A stretch of 64,000 bases of DNA from Hyphomicrobiales bacterium. GTDB taxonomy: Bacteria; Pseudomonadota; Alphaproteobacteria; Parvibaculales; Parvibaculaceae. Below, piece after piece: positions 50,535-59,431 of this stretch. The notes under the pieces were generated by a model. The model ran no database searches. It worked only from the letters and a program-made list of their open reading frames with translations, and was not told where the DNA came from. Location: assembly GCA_016124805.1 (NCBI GenBank), contig WGND01000001.1:248001-312000 (forward strand), written 5' to 3'. Numbering within the stretch: position 1 is the first letter of the stretch; every line of letters starts with the position of its first letter. The translations under genes and the position numbers were made by a program.

Positions 50535-53092
50535 GGGCTGACAGCGCAACCTCTTGGGCGCTGGCGTTCCGGCTGGCGCGGCGCGAATTGCGCGGCGGCC
50601 TCTCGGGCTTTCGCGTTTTCATCGCCTGTCTTGCGCTTGGCGTGGCGGCGATTGCCGGTGTCGGCTCCATCTCGACAGCATTGACGCGCGGTCTTGCCGA
50701 AAAGGGTCAGGAAATTCTCGGCGGCGATGTCGATGTGCGCCTCATCCATCGCCCGGCCAGTGCCGATGAACTCAGTGCGCTGAAGGCTGGCGGGCGTGTG
50801 GCCACGAGCATCGAGATGCGGGCCATGGCGCGGGTGCCGGCCCGCGATGAAGAGGCAGCCAGCCAAAGCCTCGTCGAGCTGAAAGCGGTTGATGGCGTCT
50901 ATCCGCTTTATGGTGCGATGGTGCTGGAGCCGTCCATTCCGCTGGCGCAGGCTCTTGCCTTGTCCGATGGTCATTATGGCGTGGTGGCGGAAGCCAATCT
51001 CGTCAACCGGCTGAAGGCAAAACCGGGCGATCTCATTTCGATCGGGGAGGCGCAATTTGTCCTTCGCGCCGTCATCAATCATGAACCGGATCGCGTCGGC
51101 GATGGTTTCACGCTGGGGCCGCGCGCGATGATCAGCGAGGCGGCACTTGCCTCCACGCAGCTTATTCAGCCGGGCAGTCTGGCAACCTGGCATTATCGCA
51201 TTCGCATGCCGGACGACGCGCGCGCCGTGGCTGATCTGAAAGGCTTTACCGAAGGGCTGCAGAGCCGCTTCCCCGATGCAGGCTGGCGCATTGCTGATCG
51301 TACCGACAGCGCGCCTTCCATGCGTCGCTTTGTCGAGCGCGTGGCCTTGTTTCTGTCGCTTGTCGGGTTGACGGCGCTGGTTGTGGGCGGTGTCGGCGTT
51401 GCCAATGCCGTCAAATCCTATCTGGATCGCAAGCGGCAGGTGATTGCGATCATGAAATGTCTGGGCGCGCCGGGGGCGCTGATTTTCCGGCTCTATCTCA
51501 TGCAGGTGATGGCGCTTGCCCTTGTCGGCATTGCGATTGGCGCGATCATCGGCGCGGTCGCGCCCTATATTGTTGACTATGTAGCTGGCGACATGATCCC
51601 CATTCCGGCGGAACTTGGCGTCTATGCCGGGCCGCTTGTTCTGGCCGCTGCCTATGGCGTGCTGACGGCGCTTGCCTTTGCCATCTGGCCTTTGGCGCGG
51701 GCGCGCGAAGTGCCTGCGACAAGCCTCTTTCGTGATCTGATTGCGCCCATGCGCCGCTATCCGCGCCCTGTCTATATGGCGGCGACGGCAGGCGCTTTGG
51801 GACTGCTCACCGCATTGGCGGTCGGTCTGGCCGAAGAGCGACTCTTCGCCTTCTATTTCGTTCTCGCCGCCATCGCTGTTTTCTGTGTGCTGACATTGGC
51901 GGCGCGTTTTATCGCCTGGCTTGCCGCTCGTGCACCCTCAGGCGGCTCGCCTGATTTACGACTTGCGCTTGCCAATATCCATCGCCCCGGAGCACCGACC
52001 CATGCGGTGGTGCTGTCCCTTGGTCTCGGCCTGACGCTGCTTGTGGCCGTCTCGCTTATCAATGGCAATCTCTCGGGCGAAATCACCAGCGAGTTGCCGG
52101 GGCGGGCGCCCTCCTTCTTCTTTCTGGATATTCAGCCCGATCAGGCAGACCCCTTTGAAAAAATGGTTCGCGAAACGCCAAGCCTTGAGGCCTTTGAACG
52201 TGTGCCCATGCTGCGCGGGCGCATTGCCTCGGTGAATGGTGTGCCTGCCGATCAGTTGAAGGTCGCGCCCGATGTGCAATGGGCCCTGAAGGGTGACAGG
52301 GGGCTTACCTATTCGGCTGATCTACCCAAGGGCTCGACGCTTGGTCAGGGCACATGGTGGGCCAAGGATTACAGCGGTCCCCAGCTTGTCTCCTTTTCCG
52401 AAGATCTGGCCAAAGGCTTTGGCGTCAAGATCGGCGACACGGTGAGCGTCAATGTGCTGGGGCGCGAGATTACCGCGACCATCGCCAATACCCGGGTAAT
52501 CGACTGGTCGAGCCTTGGCATCAATTTCATTTTCGTTTTTTCACCGGGTGTTCTCTCTTCGGCACCGCACACGATTCTGGCAACCGTCAGCGTGGCGGCG
52601 ACCGATGAGCAGGCGCTCGAAACGCGGGTGACGGATGCCTTTCCCAATGTCACCTCCGTCCGCGTCAAGGAGGCGCTGGAAAGCGTCAACAGCCTGCTTG
52701 AGAATTTCTCGCTTGCCGTCCGCGCAACAGGCGGCATCACGCTTGCCTCGGGCATATTGGTGCTGGCAGGCGCCATGGCGGCGGGCTTTCAGGCCCGGAT
52801 GCGTGACGCCGTGATCCTGAAAGTGCTGGGCGCGACCCGGGCGCGCATTGTCGGCATTTATGTGCGTGAATATGCCCTGATTGGGCTTTCAACTGCCCTG
52901 ATGGCGGCGCTGGCGGGCACGGGGGCAGCCTATGCCGTTGTCGTGCTGGTGATGGACCTGCCCTGGTCCTTCCTGCCATGGACGCTTCTCGGAACCGTTC
53001 TGGGGGCGACTGTCGTGACCGTTTTGCTTGGGCTTGCGGGCACGTGGCGGGTGCTGTCGGTCTCCTCCGCCAGTGTCCTTCGCGGCGAATAA
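50531..53092 (+). CDS. FtsX-like ABC permease (YbbP type)
   Basis: The 853-residue inner-membrane protein has an N-terminal helix, a large periplasmic domain, two FtsX domains (about 275-400 and 740-850) and extra central helices (about 410-480), roughly ten helices in all. FLSLVGLTALVVGGVGVANAVKSYLDRK and GAMAAGFQARMRDAVILKVLGATRARI are the duplicated FtsX signatures. This is the YbbP family layout. It starts at GTG 50531, overlapping the ATPase stop by 4 bp. The substrate is unknown. Confidence 0.93.
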   Translation: MRADSATSWALAFRLARRELRGGLSGFRVFIACLALGVAAIAGVGSISTALTRGLAEKGQEILGGDVDVRLIHRPASADELSALKAGGRVATSIEMRAMARVPARDEEAASQSLVELKAVDGVYPLYGAMVLEPSIPLAQALALSDGHYGVVAEANLVNRLKAKPGDLISIGEAQFVLRAVINHEPDRVGDGFTLGPRAMISEAALASTQLIQPGSLATWHYRIRMPDDARAVADLKGFTEGLQSRFPDAGWRIADRTDSAPSMRRFVERVALFLSLVGLTALVVGGVGVANAVKSYLDRKRQVIAIMKCLGAPGALIFRLYLMQVMALALVGIAIGAIIGAVAPYIVDYVAGDMIPIPAELGVYAGPLVLAAAYGVLTALAFAIWPLARAREVPATSLFRDLIAPMRRYPRPVYMAATAGALGLLTALAVGLAEERLFAFYFVLAAIAVFCVLTLAARFIAWLAARAPSGGSPDLRLALANIHRPGAPTHAVVLSLGLGLTLLVAVSLINGNLSGEITSELPGRAPSFFFLDIQPDQADPFEKMVRETPSLEAFERVPMLRGRIASVNGVPADQLKVAPDVQWALKGDRGLTYSADLPKGSTLGQGTWWAKDYSGPQLVSFSEDLAKGFGVKIGDTVSVNVLGREITATIANTRVIDWSSLGINFIFVFSPGVLSSAPHTILATVSVAATDEQALETRVTDAFPNVTSVRVKEALESVNSLLENFSLAVRATGGITLASGILVLAGAMAAGFQARMRDAVILKVLGATRARIVGIYVREYALIGLSTALMAALAGTGAAYAVVVLVMDLPWSFLPWTLLGTVLGATVVTVLLGLAGTWRVLSVSSASVLRGE

Positions 53093-53194
53093 GGCCCTGA
53101 TCGGATTGAGGATTGTTCATTTACGACACATAAGTGAAGTTTGATAAGCCCCTGAAAGATATTACAAATTTTTCACACGAATTGACCGGTTTTC

Positions 53195-53223
53195 CTTGAA
53201 TTTCCGCCCGCGCAGGCCAATAT
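53195..53223 (+). promoter_or_regulatory. Sigma-32-like promoter upstream of the Bax-inhibitor gene
   Basis: CTTGAA (53195-53200), 16 bases, then CCAATAT (53217-53223) resembles the alphaproteobacterial RpoH consensus CTTGAA-N16-CCxxAT. It lies 34 bases before the ATG at 53257. It is a pattern match only. Confidence 0.4.
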
Positions 53224-53256
53224 GAGATCAAGCACTTTTCAGGAGGGTGCAGAGAT

Positions 53257-54012
53257 ATGTCAAATCTGAATCAAGACCAGATGCGCGCTGGTGCGCATAC
53301 AGCAGATGCCGCAGCCATCGATCAGGGGCTGCGCAGCTACATGCTTGGCGTTTACAACTACATGGCGGGCGCGCTCGCCATCACGGGCCTTGTCGCCTAT
53401 GCCGCCTTTGCCATGGCCGTCACACAGACAGCCGGTGGTCTGGAGCTGACCTCATTCGGTCAGATGATTTATACCAGCCCGCTGCGCTGGGTTCTGATGC
53501 TGGCGCCGCTCGGCATGGTATTTTTCCTCGGCTTCCGTATCAACAAGATGAGCCTGTCGGCCGCGCAGATCACCTTCTGGGCCTATTCAGCCCTGATGGG
53601 TCTGTCGCTTTCGACGATCTTCCTCGTCTTTACCGGTAACAGCATCGCGACGACCTTCTTCGTCACGGCCGCCGCCTTCGGGTCGCTCAGCCTTTATGGC
53701 TACACCACCAAGCGCAGCCTGTCGGCCATGGGCTCCTTCATGATGATGGGCCTCTTCGGCATCATCATCGCGATGCTGGTCAATCTCTTCCTGCAGAGCT
53801 CGGCCCTGCAGTTTGCGATTTCGGCGATTGGTGTTGTGATTTTCGCAGGCCTGACGGCTTGGGATACGCAGCGCATCAAGGAAATGTATTTCGTGGGTGA
53901 CAGCGCTGTTGTTGCCGGCAAGAAGGCCGTGATGGGCGCGCTTTCGCTCTATCTCGACTTCATCAACATGTTCATGTTCCTGCTGCAGTTCCTCGGCAAT
54001 CAGCGCAGCTGA
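53257..54012 (+). CDS. Bax inhibitor-1/YccA family membrane protein
   Basis: The 251-residue protein has seven membrane helices and the UPF0005 signature region GLTAWDTQRIKEMYFVGD before the last helix. The N-terminal YMLGVYNYMAGALAITGLVAY segment is typical of alphaproteobacterial members. YccA modulates FtsH proteolysis in E. coli; other members are pH-gated calcium leak channels. CAGGAGGG gives a strong ribosome site. A heat-shock-like promoter upstream would suit an FtsH-linked role. A strong terminator follows. Confidence 0.94.
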   Translation: MSNLNQDQMRAGAHTADAAAIDQGLRSYMLGVYNYMAGALAITGLVAYAAFAMAVTQTAGGLELTSFGQMIYTSPLRWVLMLAPLGMVFFLGFRINKMSLSAAQITFWAYSALMGLSLSTIFLVFTGNSIATTFFVTAAAFGSLSLYGYTTKRSLSAMGSFMMMGLFGIIIAMLVNLFLQSSALQFAISAIGVVIFAGLTAWDTQRIKEMYFVGDSAVVAGKKAVMGALSLYLDFINMFMFLLQFLGNQRS

Positions 54013-54039
54013 TCGTCTTCGCAGCGACGACAATGATGA

Positions 54040-54067
54040 CCCCGGTGCCTCAGGCACCGGGGTTTTT
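54040..54067 (+). terminator. Rho-independent terminator after the Bax-inhibitor gene
   Basis: CCCCGGTGCC (54040-54049) pairs perfectly with GGCACCGGGG (54053-54062) around TCA, followed by TTTTT. Confidence 0.93.
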
Positions 54068-54083
54068 CATGTTTGTCATGCGC

Positions 54084-54506
54084 CTAATCGATGAGGCGCA
54101 GCTTGCGCTTCTCAAAGACTTTCAGCACCTGTTCCAGTTCGTGGCCGCGCTTGAGGATCTGGCCGCTGGCGGCAATCACGCAATAGGCACCCTGCTTGCG
54201 GGCAAGCTTTGGCCGCTTCTCGATGCGGTAGAGCGCGACTTCGCTCGACCGGCGGAAGACGGAGAAGATGGCGACGTCGCGCGATGCGCCCATGGCATAA
54301 TCCCTCCATTCGCCTTCCGCGACTTTGCGGCCATAAAGCGAGAGGATGGTGTCGAGCTCGCGCCGGTTGAAAAAGACCTGGGGTTCGACGGACCGCCGCG
54401 GCTGGGACGGGCCTGTCGCCTCTGCGGGCGCCGAGGAGGGGACAAGCGTGAGGCCTATATTCGCGTCCAGGCTATCCGACATGCGCTTTGGCTCTCCCTT
54501 TTTCAT
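54084..54506 (-). CDS. DUF2794 family protein
   Basis: The 140-residue protein contains the DUF2794 block VFFNRRELDTILSLYGRKVA, then EWRDYAMGASRDVAIFSVFR and LYRIEKRPKLARKQGAYCV, with a C-terminal GQILKRGHELEQVLKVFEKRKLRL. The family is almost restricted to alphaproteobacteria and has no known function. An N-terminal 35-residue tail is low complexity. It is transcribed toward the Bax-inhibitor gene. Confidence 0.9.
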   Translation of the reverse strand: MKKGEPKRMSDSLDANIGLTLVPSSAPAEATGPSQPRRSVEPQVFFNRRELDTILSLYGRKVAEGEWRDYAMGASRDVAIFSVFRRSSEVALYRIEKRPKLARKQGAYCVIAASGQILKRGHELEQVLKVFEKRKLRLID

Positions 54507-54644
54507 TACGGTTCGGTCACGTCAGCGGCAGAAATCCGTTCTGTAACAACAGTATGACGCGCCTTTTTTGAGAAATGAAGCCGCGACACAAAATTGCCCC
54601 TTTTTGGCCTTTGACCGAACACAGTGAACAACCAATCTCTAATC

Positions 54645-54787
54645 GTTGCCTCACGGCCCGGTTCTTATTTTTTCCGGTCATCCAGCCCCCCAGCCCCAAC
54701 CGGGATCAAGGAACCGGGCCACCCCTTCCCCCAAGGGATCAAGACAGCAGCATCAGCCGCCCAGGACCCCCCGCCTGGGCGGTTTTG
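54645..54787 (+). ncRNA. Candidate C-rich structured small RNA
   Basis: Four helices follow each other. An outer stem pairs GGCCCGGTTC (54655-54664) with GAACCGGGCC (54711-54720), perfect over 10 bp. Inside it CCGGT (54674-54678) pairs with ACCGG (54699-54703). Next comes a hairpin CCCTT/AAGGG (54723-54727, 54733-54737) with a CCCCC loop. Last is a terminator CCGCCCAGG/CCTGGGCGG (54757-54765, 54774-54782) with a C-rich loop and TTTT. A possible -35 TTGACC is at 54611-54616. Unpaired C runs could pair with Shine-Dalgarno sequences, as in alphaproteobacterial CCUCC-loop sRNAs. The 5' end is estimated. Confidence 0.5.
54757..54787 (+). terminator. Rho-independent terminator of the candidate small RNA
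   Basis: A 9-bp GC-rich stem with an ACCCCCCG loop is followed by TTTTGCTT. No protein gene ends just upstream on this strand, which is why a small RNA is suspected. Confidence 0.75.
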
Positions 54788-54854
54788 CTTTGTGGGGTTC
54801 CCTCATGAGCATTCTGACCTGCTAGACTTTCCCAAAAACAAAGGGAGAGACGCG

Positions 54855-55592
54855 ATGAGGCTTCAAAACAGGGTGGCGGTGATTACAGGCGCGGCTTCGG
54901 GGATCGGGCGGGCAAGTGCGGCCCTTTTCGCCAGTGAAGGGGCCCATGTTGTGGCGGTTGACCTGCCGGGCAAGGGGCTTGCTGAGGCCCATAAGGACCA
55001 TCAGGGCGTTTCCACGCTGGAAGCCGATGTGAGTGCGGCAGATGCGGCTGACCGCATCATCGAAGGCACGGTCAAGGCGCAGGGTCGCCTCGATATCCTT
55101 TTCAATAATGCCGGCGTTGCCCTTGGCGGGCCGGTGGAGAGCCTAAGCGATGCTGACTGGGACCGCACCATGCAGGTCAATCTGCGGGCCCATTTCATCC
55201 TGTGCCGCGCGGCGATCCCGCATCTGCGTCATTCAGGGCAGGGGCGCATCATCAATGTGGCCTCTGTCATGGCCGAAGGGACCGATTACGGCCTGGCGGC
55301 CTATAGCGCCTCCAAGGCTGGTGTCGCGGGGCTCACCCGCAATCTGGCGCTTGAACTCGGCAAATCGGGCATCACGGCCAATTACATTCTGCCCGGCGCC
55401 ATTGTGACCGGCATGACCACCAATTTTGATGATCCAGCCATTGCCGAAATCTGGGCGAAGAAGTCGCCGCTGCGGCGACTGGGCGAGCCGCTGGATATTG
55501 CGCGCGCCGCCCTCTTTCTGGCTTCTGACGAGGCGAGCTTCATCACCGGGCATGGCCTCAATGTCGATGGCGGGCTGATGCTGCGGGTCTGA
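54855..55592 (+). CDS. Short-chain dehydrogenase/reductase
   Basis: The 245-residue classical SDR has TGAASGIG (about 11-18), Asp in VVAVDLPG favouring NAD, NNAGVALGG, catalytic Ser in NVASVMA and Y-x-x-x-K in YSASKAG. NYILPGAIVTGM and GLNVDGGLML match FabG-like dehydrogenases. The substrate is unknown. GGGAGA lies 7 bases before ATG 54855; the upstream open frame runs through the small-RNA region and is not coding. Confidence 0.92.
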   Translation: MRLQNRVAVITGAASGIGRASAALFASEGAHVVAVDLPGKGLAEAHKDHQGVSTLEADVSAADAADRIIEGTVKAQGRLDILFNNAGVALGGPVESLSDADWDRTMQVNLRAHFILCRAAIPHLRHSGQGRIINVASVMAEGTDYGLAAYSASKAGVAGLTRNLALELGKSGITANYILPGAIVTGMTTNFDDPAIAEIWAKKSPLRRLGEPLDIARAALFLASDEASFITGHGLNVDGGLMLRV

Positions 55593-55749
55593 CCGGGAAG
55601 ATGAAACATCTTTCACTTGTTCCCTGATGGCGCTGCGCCTACACAAATCGATGGCCTTTGACGATAAACATGGCATAAGTCCGTGATGTTGAAGCGCCTG
55701 TCGGGAGCGCCAAGAGGGAGTGTGCAGGAGACGAGATCCTGCTTTGACC

Positions 55750-56763
55750 ATGACGGATGCCATGATCGAAATTGATGGACTGACCAAGCGCTTCGGCCCC
55801 TTTACGGCTGTTGACGGGATCAGCTTTTCCGTAGCGCGGGGCGAGGTGCTCGGCTTTCTCGGGCCCAATGGCGCGGGCAAATCCACCACCATGAAAATGA
55901 TCACGGGCTTTCTCTCGCCAAGCGACGGCAAGGCCAGTATCTGCGGCCATGACGTGGTGGCCGACACGCTTGCCGCCCAGCGCCAGCTCGGTTATCTGCC
56001 CGAAGGGGCGCCGGCCTATGGCGACATGACCCCGCGCGGGTTCCTGCGCTTTGTTGCGCATATCCGTCGCCTGCGCGGCGCAGAGGCCGACAAGGCCATT
56101 GATCGCGCTGTCGAGGCGACCGAACTCAGATATGTGCTGGAGCAGCCGATTGATACGCTCTCCAAGGGCTTCCGGCGTCGTGTGGGCCTTGCCCAGTCCA
56201 TTCTGCACAACCCGCCCGTGCTGATCATGGATGAGCCGACAGACGGTCTTGATCCCAATCAGAAATATGAAGTGCGTCGCCTCATCAACAATATGGCCGC
56301 CGAAAAAGCCATCATCATCTCGACCCATATTCTGGAAGAAGTGGATGCGATCTGCACACGCGCGGTGATCATCGATCGCGGGCATGTTGTAGCCGATGGC
56401 ACCCCTGCCGCGCTGATGGCGCGCTCGCGCTATCACAATGCGGTATCGCTGACACTGGGTGAAAATCTGACGGTGGCCGCCGCCGAGGCGCTCAAGGCGC
56501 TGCCTGGCATTGCCTCAATTGAGGTAATCCCGCGCGGAACGGAAACAACACTGACACTCTTTAGCCATCAGCAGGGGGATACCAGCGACATTGCAGGCGA
56601 AGTCCGGTTGATTGATGCGGTCGCCGATCTGGTGCGCGAAAAGGGCTGGGAAGTGCGCTCGCTCTATGGCGAACCGGGACGGCTTGATGAAGTGTTCCGC
56701 AAACTCACGCGACCCGATACGCATGTGGCCGAAACACCCCGCAAGGGAGAGGCTGCCGCATGA
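55750..56763 (+). CDS. Gliding-type ABC transporter ATP-binding protein (GldA-like)
   Basis: The 337-residue ATPase has Walker A GPNGAGKST, a changed signature LSKGFRRRVGLAQS, Walker B LIMDEPTDGLDPNQ and switch region IISTHILEEV. The last 100 residues extend beyond the ATPase core, as in GldA/NosF-type exporters. The start may be ATG 55750 or ATG 55762. It overlaps the permease gene by 4 bp (ATGA). Together with the next three genes it forms an ABC-2 system whose role outside gliding Bacteroidetes is not known. Confidence 0.92.
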   Translation: MTDAMIEIDGLTKRFGPFTAVDGISFSVARGEVLGFLGPNGAGKSTTMKMITGFLSPSDGKASICGHDVVADTLAAQRQLGYLPEGAPAYGDMTPRGFLRFVAHIRRLRGAEADKAIDRAVEATELRYVLEQPIDTLSKGFRRRVGLAQSILHNPPVLIMDEPTDGLDPNQKYEVRRLINNMAAEKAIIISTHILEEVDAICTRAVIIDRGHVVADGTPAALMARSRYHNAVSLTLGENLTVAAAEALKALPGIASIEVIPRGTETTLTLFSHQQGDTSDIAGEVRLIDAVADLVREKGWEVRSLYGEPGRLDEVFRKLTRPDTHVAETPRKGEAAA

Positions 56764-57494
56764 ACGAGCTGATTGCCATTTTCCGTCGTGAGCTGGCGGG
56801 CTATTTTGCGACGCCGCTCGCCTTCGTTTTCATCGTGATTTTTCTCTTCACCATGGGCGCCTTCACCTTTTACATGGGTGGCTATTTCGAGAGCAATCAG
56901 GCTGATCTCTCGATCTTCTTCAATTTCCATCCCTGGCTCTATCTCTTCCTGATCCCCGCGATTTCCATGCGGCTCTGGGCCGAGGAACGCCGCACCGGCT
57001 CAATCGAGCTGCTGCTCTCGCTGCCAGTGCCGCTCTGGTCGGCGGTGCTGGGCAAGTTTCTTGCCGCCTGGGTTTTTTCCGGCATTGCCCTGCTGCTCAC
57101 CTTCCCGGTCTGGTTGACGGTGAACTATCTCGGCGATCCCGATAATGGTGCCGTTCTGGCAGGCTATATCGGCAGCTTCCTGATGGCAGGCGGCTATCTC
57201 GCCATTGGCTCGTGCCTCTCGGCCATCACAAGCAATCAGGTCATCGCCTTTGTCATCAGTGTGGTTGTCTGTTTCCTCTTTACGGTGTCGGGCCTGCCTA
57301 TCGTGATTGATTTCTTTTCAGGCTGGGCGCCGCAGCAGGTCGTGAACACGATTGCATCCTTCTCTTTCCTCACCCATTCGCAGGCCATCACGCAGGGTGT
57401 GATTGATCTGCGCGACTTCATTTTCTTTGCCACGCTGATTGCCGCCTGGCTTGTGGCCTGCGGCATCGTCGTCGACATGAAGAAGGCGGGATGA
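56760..57494 (+). CDS. ABC-2 type permease (GldF-like)
   Basis: The 244-residue protein has six membrane helices and the conserved segments ELAGYFATPLAFVFIVIFLF, ISMRLWAEERRTGSIELLLSLPV and LGKFLAAWVFSGIALLLTFPV typical of GldF/ABC-2 permeases. It should form the membrane channel with the preceding ATPase. It overlaps the ATPase stop and is 4 bases ahead of the GldG-like gene. Confidence 0.93.
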   Translation: MNELIAIFRRELAGYFATPLAFVFIVIFLFTMGAFTFYMGGYFESNQADLSIFFNFHPWLYLFLIPAISMRLWAEERRTGSIELLLSLPVPLWSAVLGKFLAAWVFSGIALLLTFPVWLTVNYLGDPDNGAVLAGYIGSFLMAGGYLAIGSCLSAITSNQVIAFVISVVVCFLFTVSGLPIVIDFFSGWAPQQVVNTIASFSFLTHSQAITQGVIDLRDFIFFATLIAAWLVACGIVVDMKKAG

Positions 57495-57498
57495 AGTC

Positions 57499-59430
57499 AT
57501 GCCAGTGAAAAGCAATGCCTATCGCGTGGTCATGCTGGTTCTGGTGGCGGTGCTCTTTCTTGCCGTCAACATGATCTCGAACGTCGTTTTCCGCTCCGCC
57601 CAGATCGATCTCACCCAAGGTGGTCTCTTCACACTGTCGGACGGCACGAAGAATGTGATTGCCGCAATTGACGAGCCGATCACGCTGCGCTTTTTCTATT
57701 CTGAAAAGCTTGCCAATGATTATCCAAGCGTGCGCACCTATGCAGGCCACGTCCGCGATCTGCTGGAAGAAATGCGCGACCGCTCCAATGGCAAGATCCA
57801 TCTTGAGGTGATCGATCCCGAACCTTTCTCCGAGCAGGAAGATCTTGCCGTTTCGATGGGCCTGAACGGCGCGCCGACGACGGAAGGCGATATTGTCTAT
57901 TTCGGTCTCGTCGGCACGAATATGGTCGACGGGCTTGAATCGATCCCCTTCTTCTCCGACAAGCGCGCGCAATATCTTGAATATGACGTAACGCGCATGG
58001 TGCAGAATCTGACGCGGCCGAAAAAGCCGGTCCTCGGGATTGTCACCAATCTGCCGCTTGACACCGGTGCTGGTGGCTTGACGGCGGCGATGCGCGGCCA
58101 GTCCCAGCCCTTCATGATCTATGAAGAATTGCGGGCCCGTTTCCAGATCGAATTTCTCGAACAGAAATTCGCAACCGTGCCTGACGATGTGGATGTGCTG
58201 ATGATCGCCCATCCGCGTCCGCTTGATAAGCCGACGCTCTATGCCATCGACCAGTTCGTGATGCGTGGCGGGCGCGTGCTTGCCTTTATCGACCCACATT
58301 CGGAAGTGAGCCTGACGGCGGGCGCCGATGGCCAGCCTGTGCGCGGCTATACCGAAGCTTCCAATCTGGAGCCGCTGCTGAAAGATTGGGGTGTGGCCTA
58401 TGACCCGCTCAAGGTTGTTGGCGACCGGGCGCTTGCCCAGCGCGTGCAGACCGGTCTTGATGCCCGTCGTCAGGAAAGTGACTATGTGCTCTGGCTCTCG
58501 GTGCCGCGCGAGGAGATGAACCAGGACGACATCGTGACCACGAATGTCGACCATCTCAATCTCGGTACGGTCGGGGCACTCTCTCATATTGATGGCGCGA
58601 CGACACGCTTCACGCCGCTGATCTGGTCGTCGAAAGATTCCGCCCTTTATGATCTCGACTATGTGAAGAGTGGGCCGACGCCGGACATGCTTCTGCGCAG
58701 CTTCAAGCCGGGCGAAGGCGGTTATGTCATCGCTGCGCGCATTGCCGGGCCCATCAAGAGTGCCTTTGACGCCGCCCCCGCGCTGGAAGCCAAAAAGGAT
58801 GACGATCCGTCGGGGCCGGATATGACAGCTGCGATGCTACCTGCCTACCTCGCGTCGACATCAGGCGATGCCAATATTATCGTTTTCGCCGACAGCGACA
58901 TTTTTGATGACCGCTTCTGGGTGCAGGCGCAGCAATATCAGGGCGACCGCGTGGCCGAGCCGATTGCCGACAATGCCAAATTCGTTTTGTCGGCGATTGA
59001 TAATCTGATGGGGTCGGATGACCTCATCTCGCTGCGCGCCCGCGAAAAGATTGATCGTCCCTTCAAGGTTGTCGAAGCCTTACAGCGGGATGCCGAGCGG
59101 CGCTTCCTGAGCGAACAGGCAAACCTGCAGGACAAGATTTCCGATACGGAAAAGCGCCTCAAGGCCCTTCAAACCTCATCGACAGGTCAGGGCGAGGATG
59201 ATGCGCGCGTGCAGGCCGAGATCAACAAGTTCCGTGCCGAGCTTGTGGAGAGCCGCAAGGCGCTCCGCAATGTGCAGCGCAATCTGCGCCGGGATATTGA
59301 CGATCTGGCGGGCAAGATACGCTTCCTCAATGTGATTGCCATGCCCCTGCTGGTGGCTGTGATCGCCCTGGTTCTGGCCTTCTTCCGCCACCGCCGCCGC
59401 AAAGCACGTGTTGCCCGAGGAGGTGCCTGA
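57499..59430 (+). CDS. GldG-like ABC transporter auxiliary protein
   Basis: The 643-residue protein has a membrane helix near each end (about 11-30 and 610-630). Between them is a large extracytoplasmic domain of the ABC_transp_aux family: FSDGTKNVI-like segment LFTLSDGTKNVIAAIDEPI, VIDPEPFSEQEDLAV and GGRVLAFIDPHSE. A coiled coil (about 540-605) precedes the last helix. It acts with GldA/GldF-type components, probably as a periplasmic adaptor. Adjacent gene spacing shows a single operon. Confidence 0.92.
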   Translation: MPVKSNAYRVVMLVLVAVLFLAVNMISNVVFRSAQIDLTQGGLFTLSDGTKNVIAAIDEPITLRFFYSEKLANDYPSVRTYAGHVRDLLEEMRDRSNGKIHLEVIDPEPFSEQEDLAVSMGLNGAPTTEGDIVYFGLVGTNMVDGLESIPFFSDKRAQYLEYDVTRMVQNLTRPKKPVLGIVTNLPLDTGAGGLTAAMRGQSQPFMIYEELRARFQIEFLEQKFATVPDDVDVLMIAHPRPLDKPTLYAIDQFVMRGGRVLAFIDPHSEVSLTAGADGQPVRGYTEASNLEPLLKDWGVAYDPLKVVGDRALAQRVQTGLDARRQESDYVLWLSVPREEMNQDDIVTTNVDHLNLGTVGALSHIDGATTRFTPLIWSSKDSALYDLDYVKSGPTPDMLLRSFKPGEGGYVIAARIAGPIKSAFDAAPALEAKKDDDPSGPDMTAAMLPAYLASTSGDANIIVFADSDIFDDRFWVQAQQYQGDRVAEPIADNAKFVLSAIDNLMGSDDLISLRAREKIDRPFKVVEALQRDAERRFLSEQANLQDKISDTEKRLKALQTSSTGQGEDDARVQAEINKFRAELVESRKALRNVQRNLRRDIDDLAGKIRFLNVIAMPLLVAVIALVLAFFRHRRRKARVARGGA

Positions 59431-59431
59431 C

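Larger units (their letters stand above)
54507..54854. other. Intergenic region holding a candidate small RNA
   Basis: This 348-base gap has no supported protein gene. Its right part folds into nested helices ending in a terminator (separate entry), which looks like a small RNA gene. The remaining left part should hold the DUF2794 promoter on the minus strand. Confidence 0.55.
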
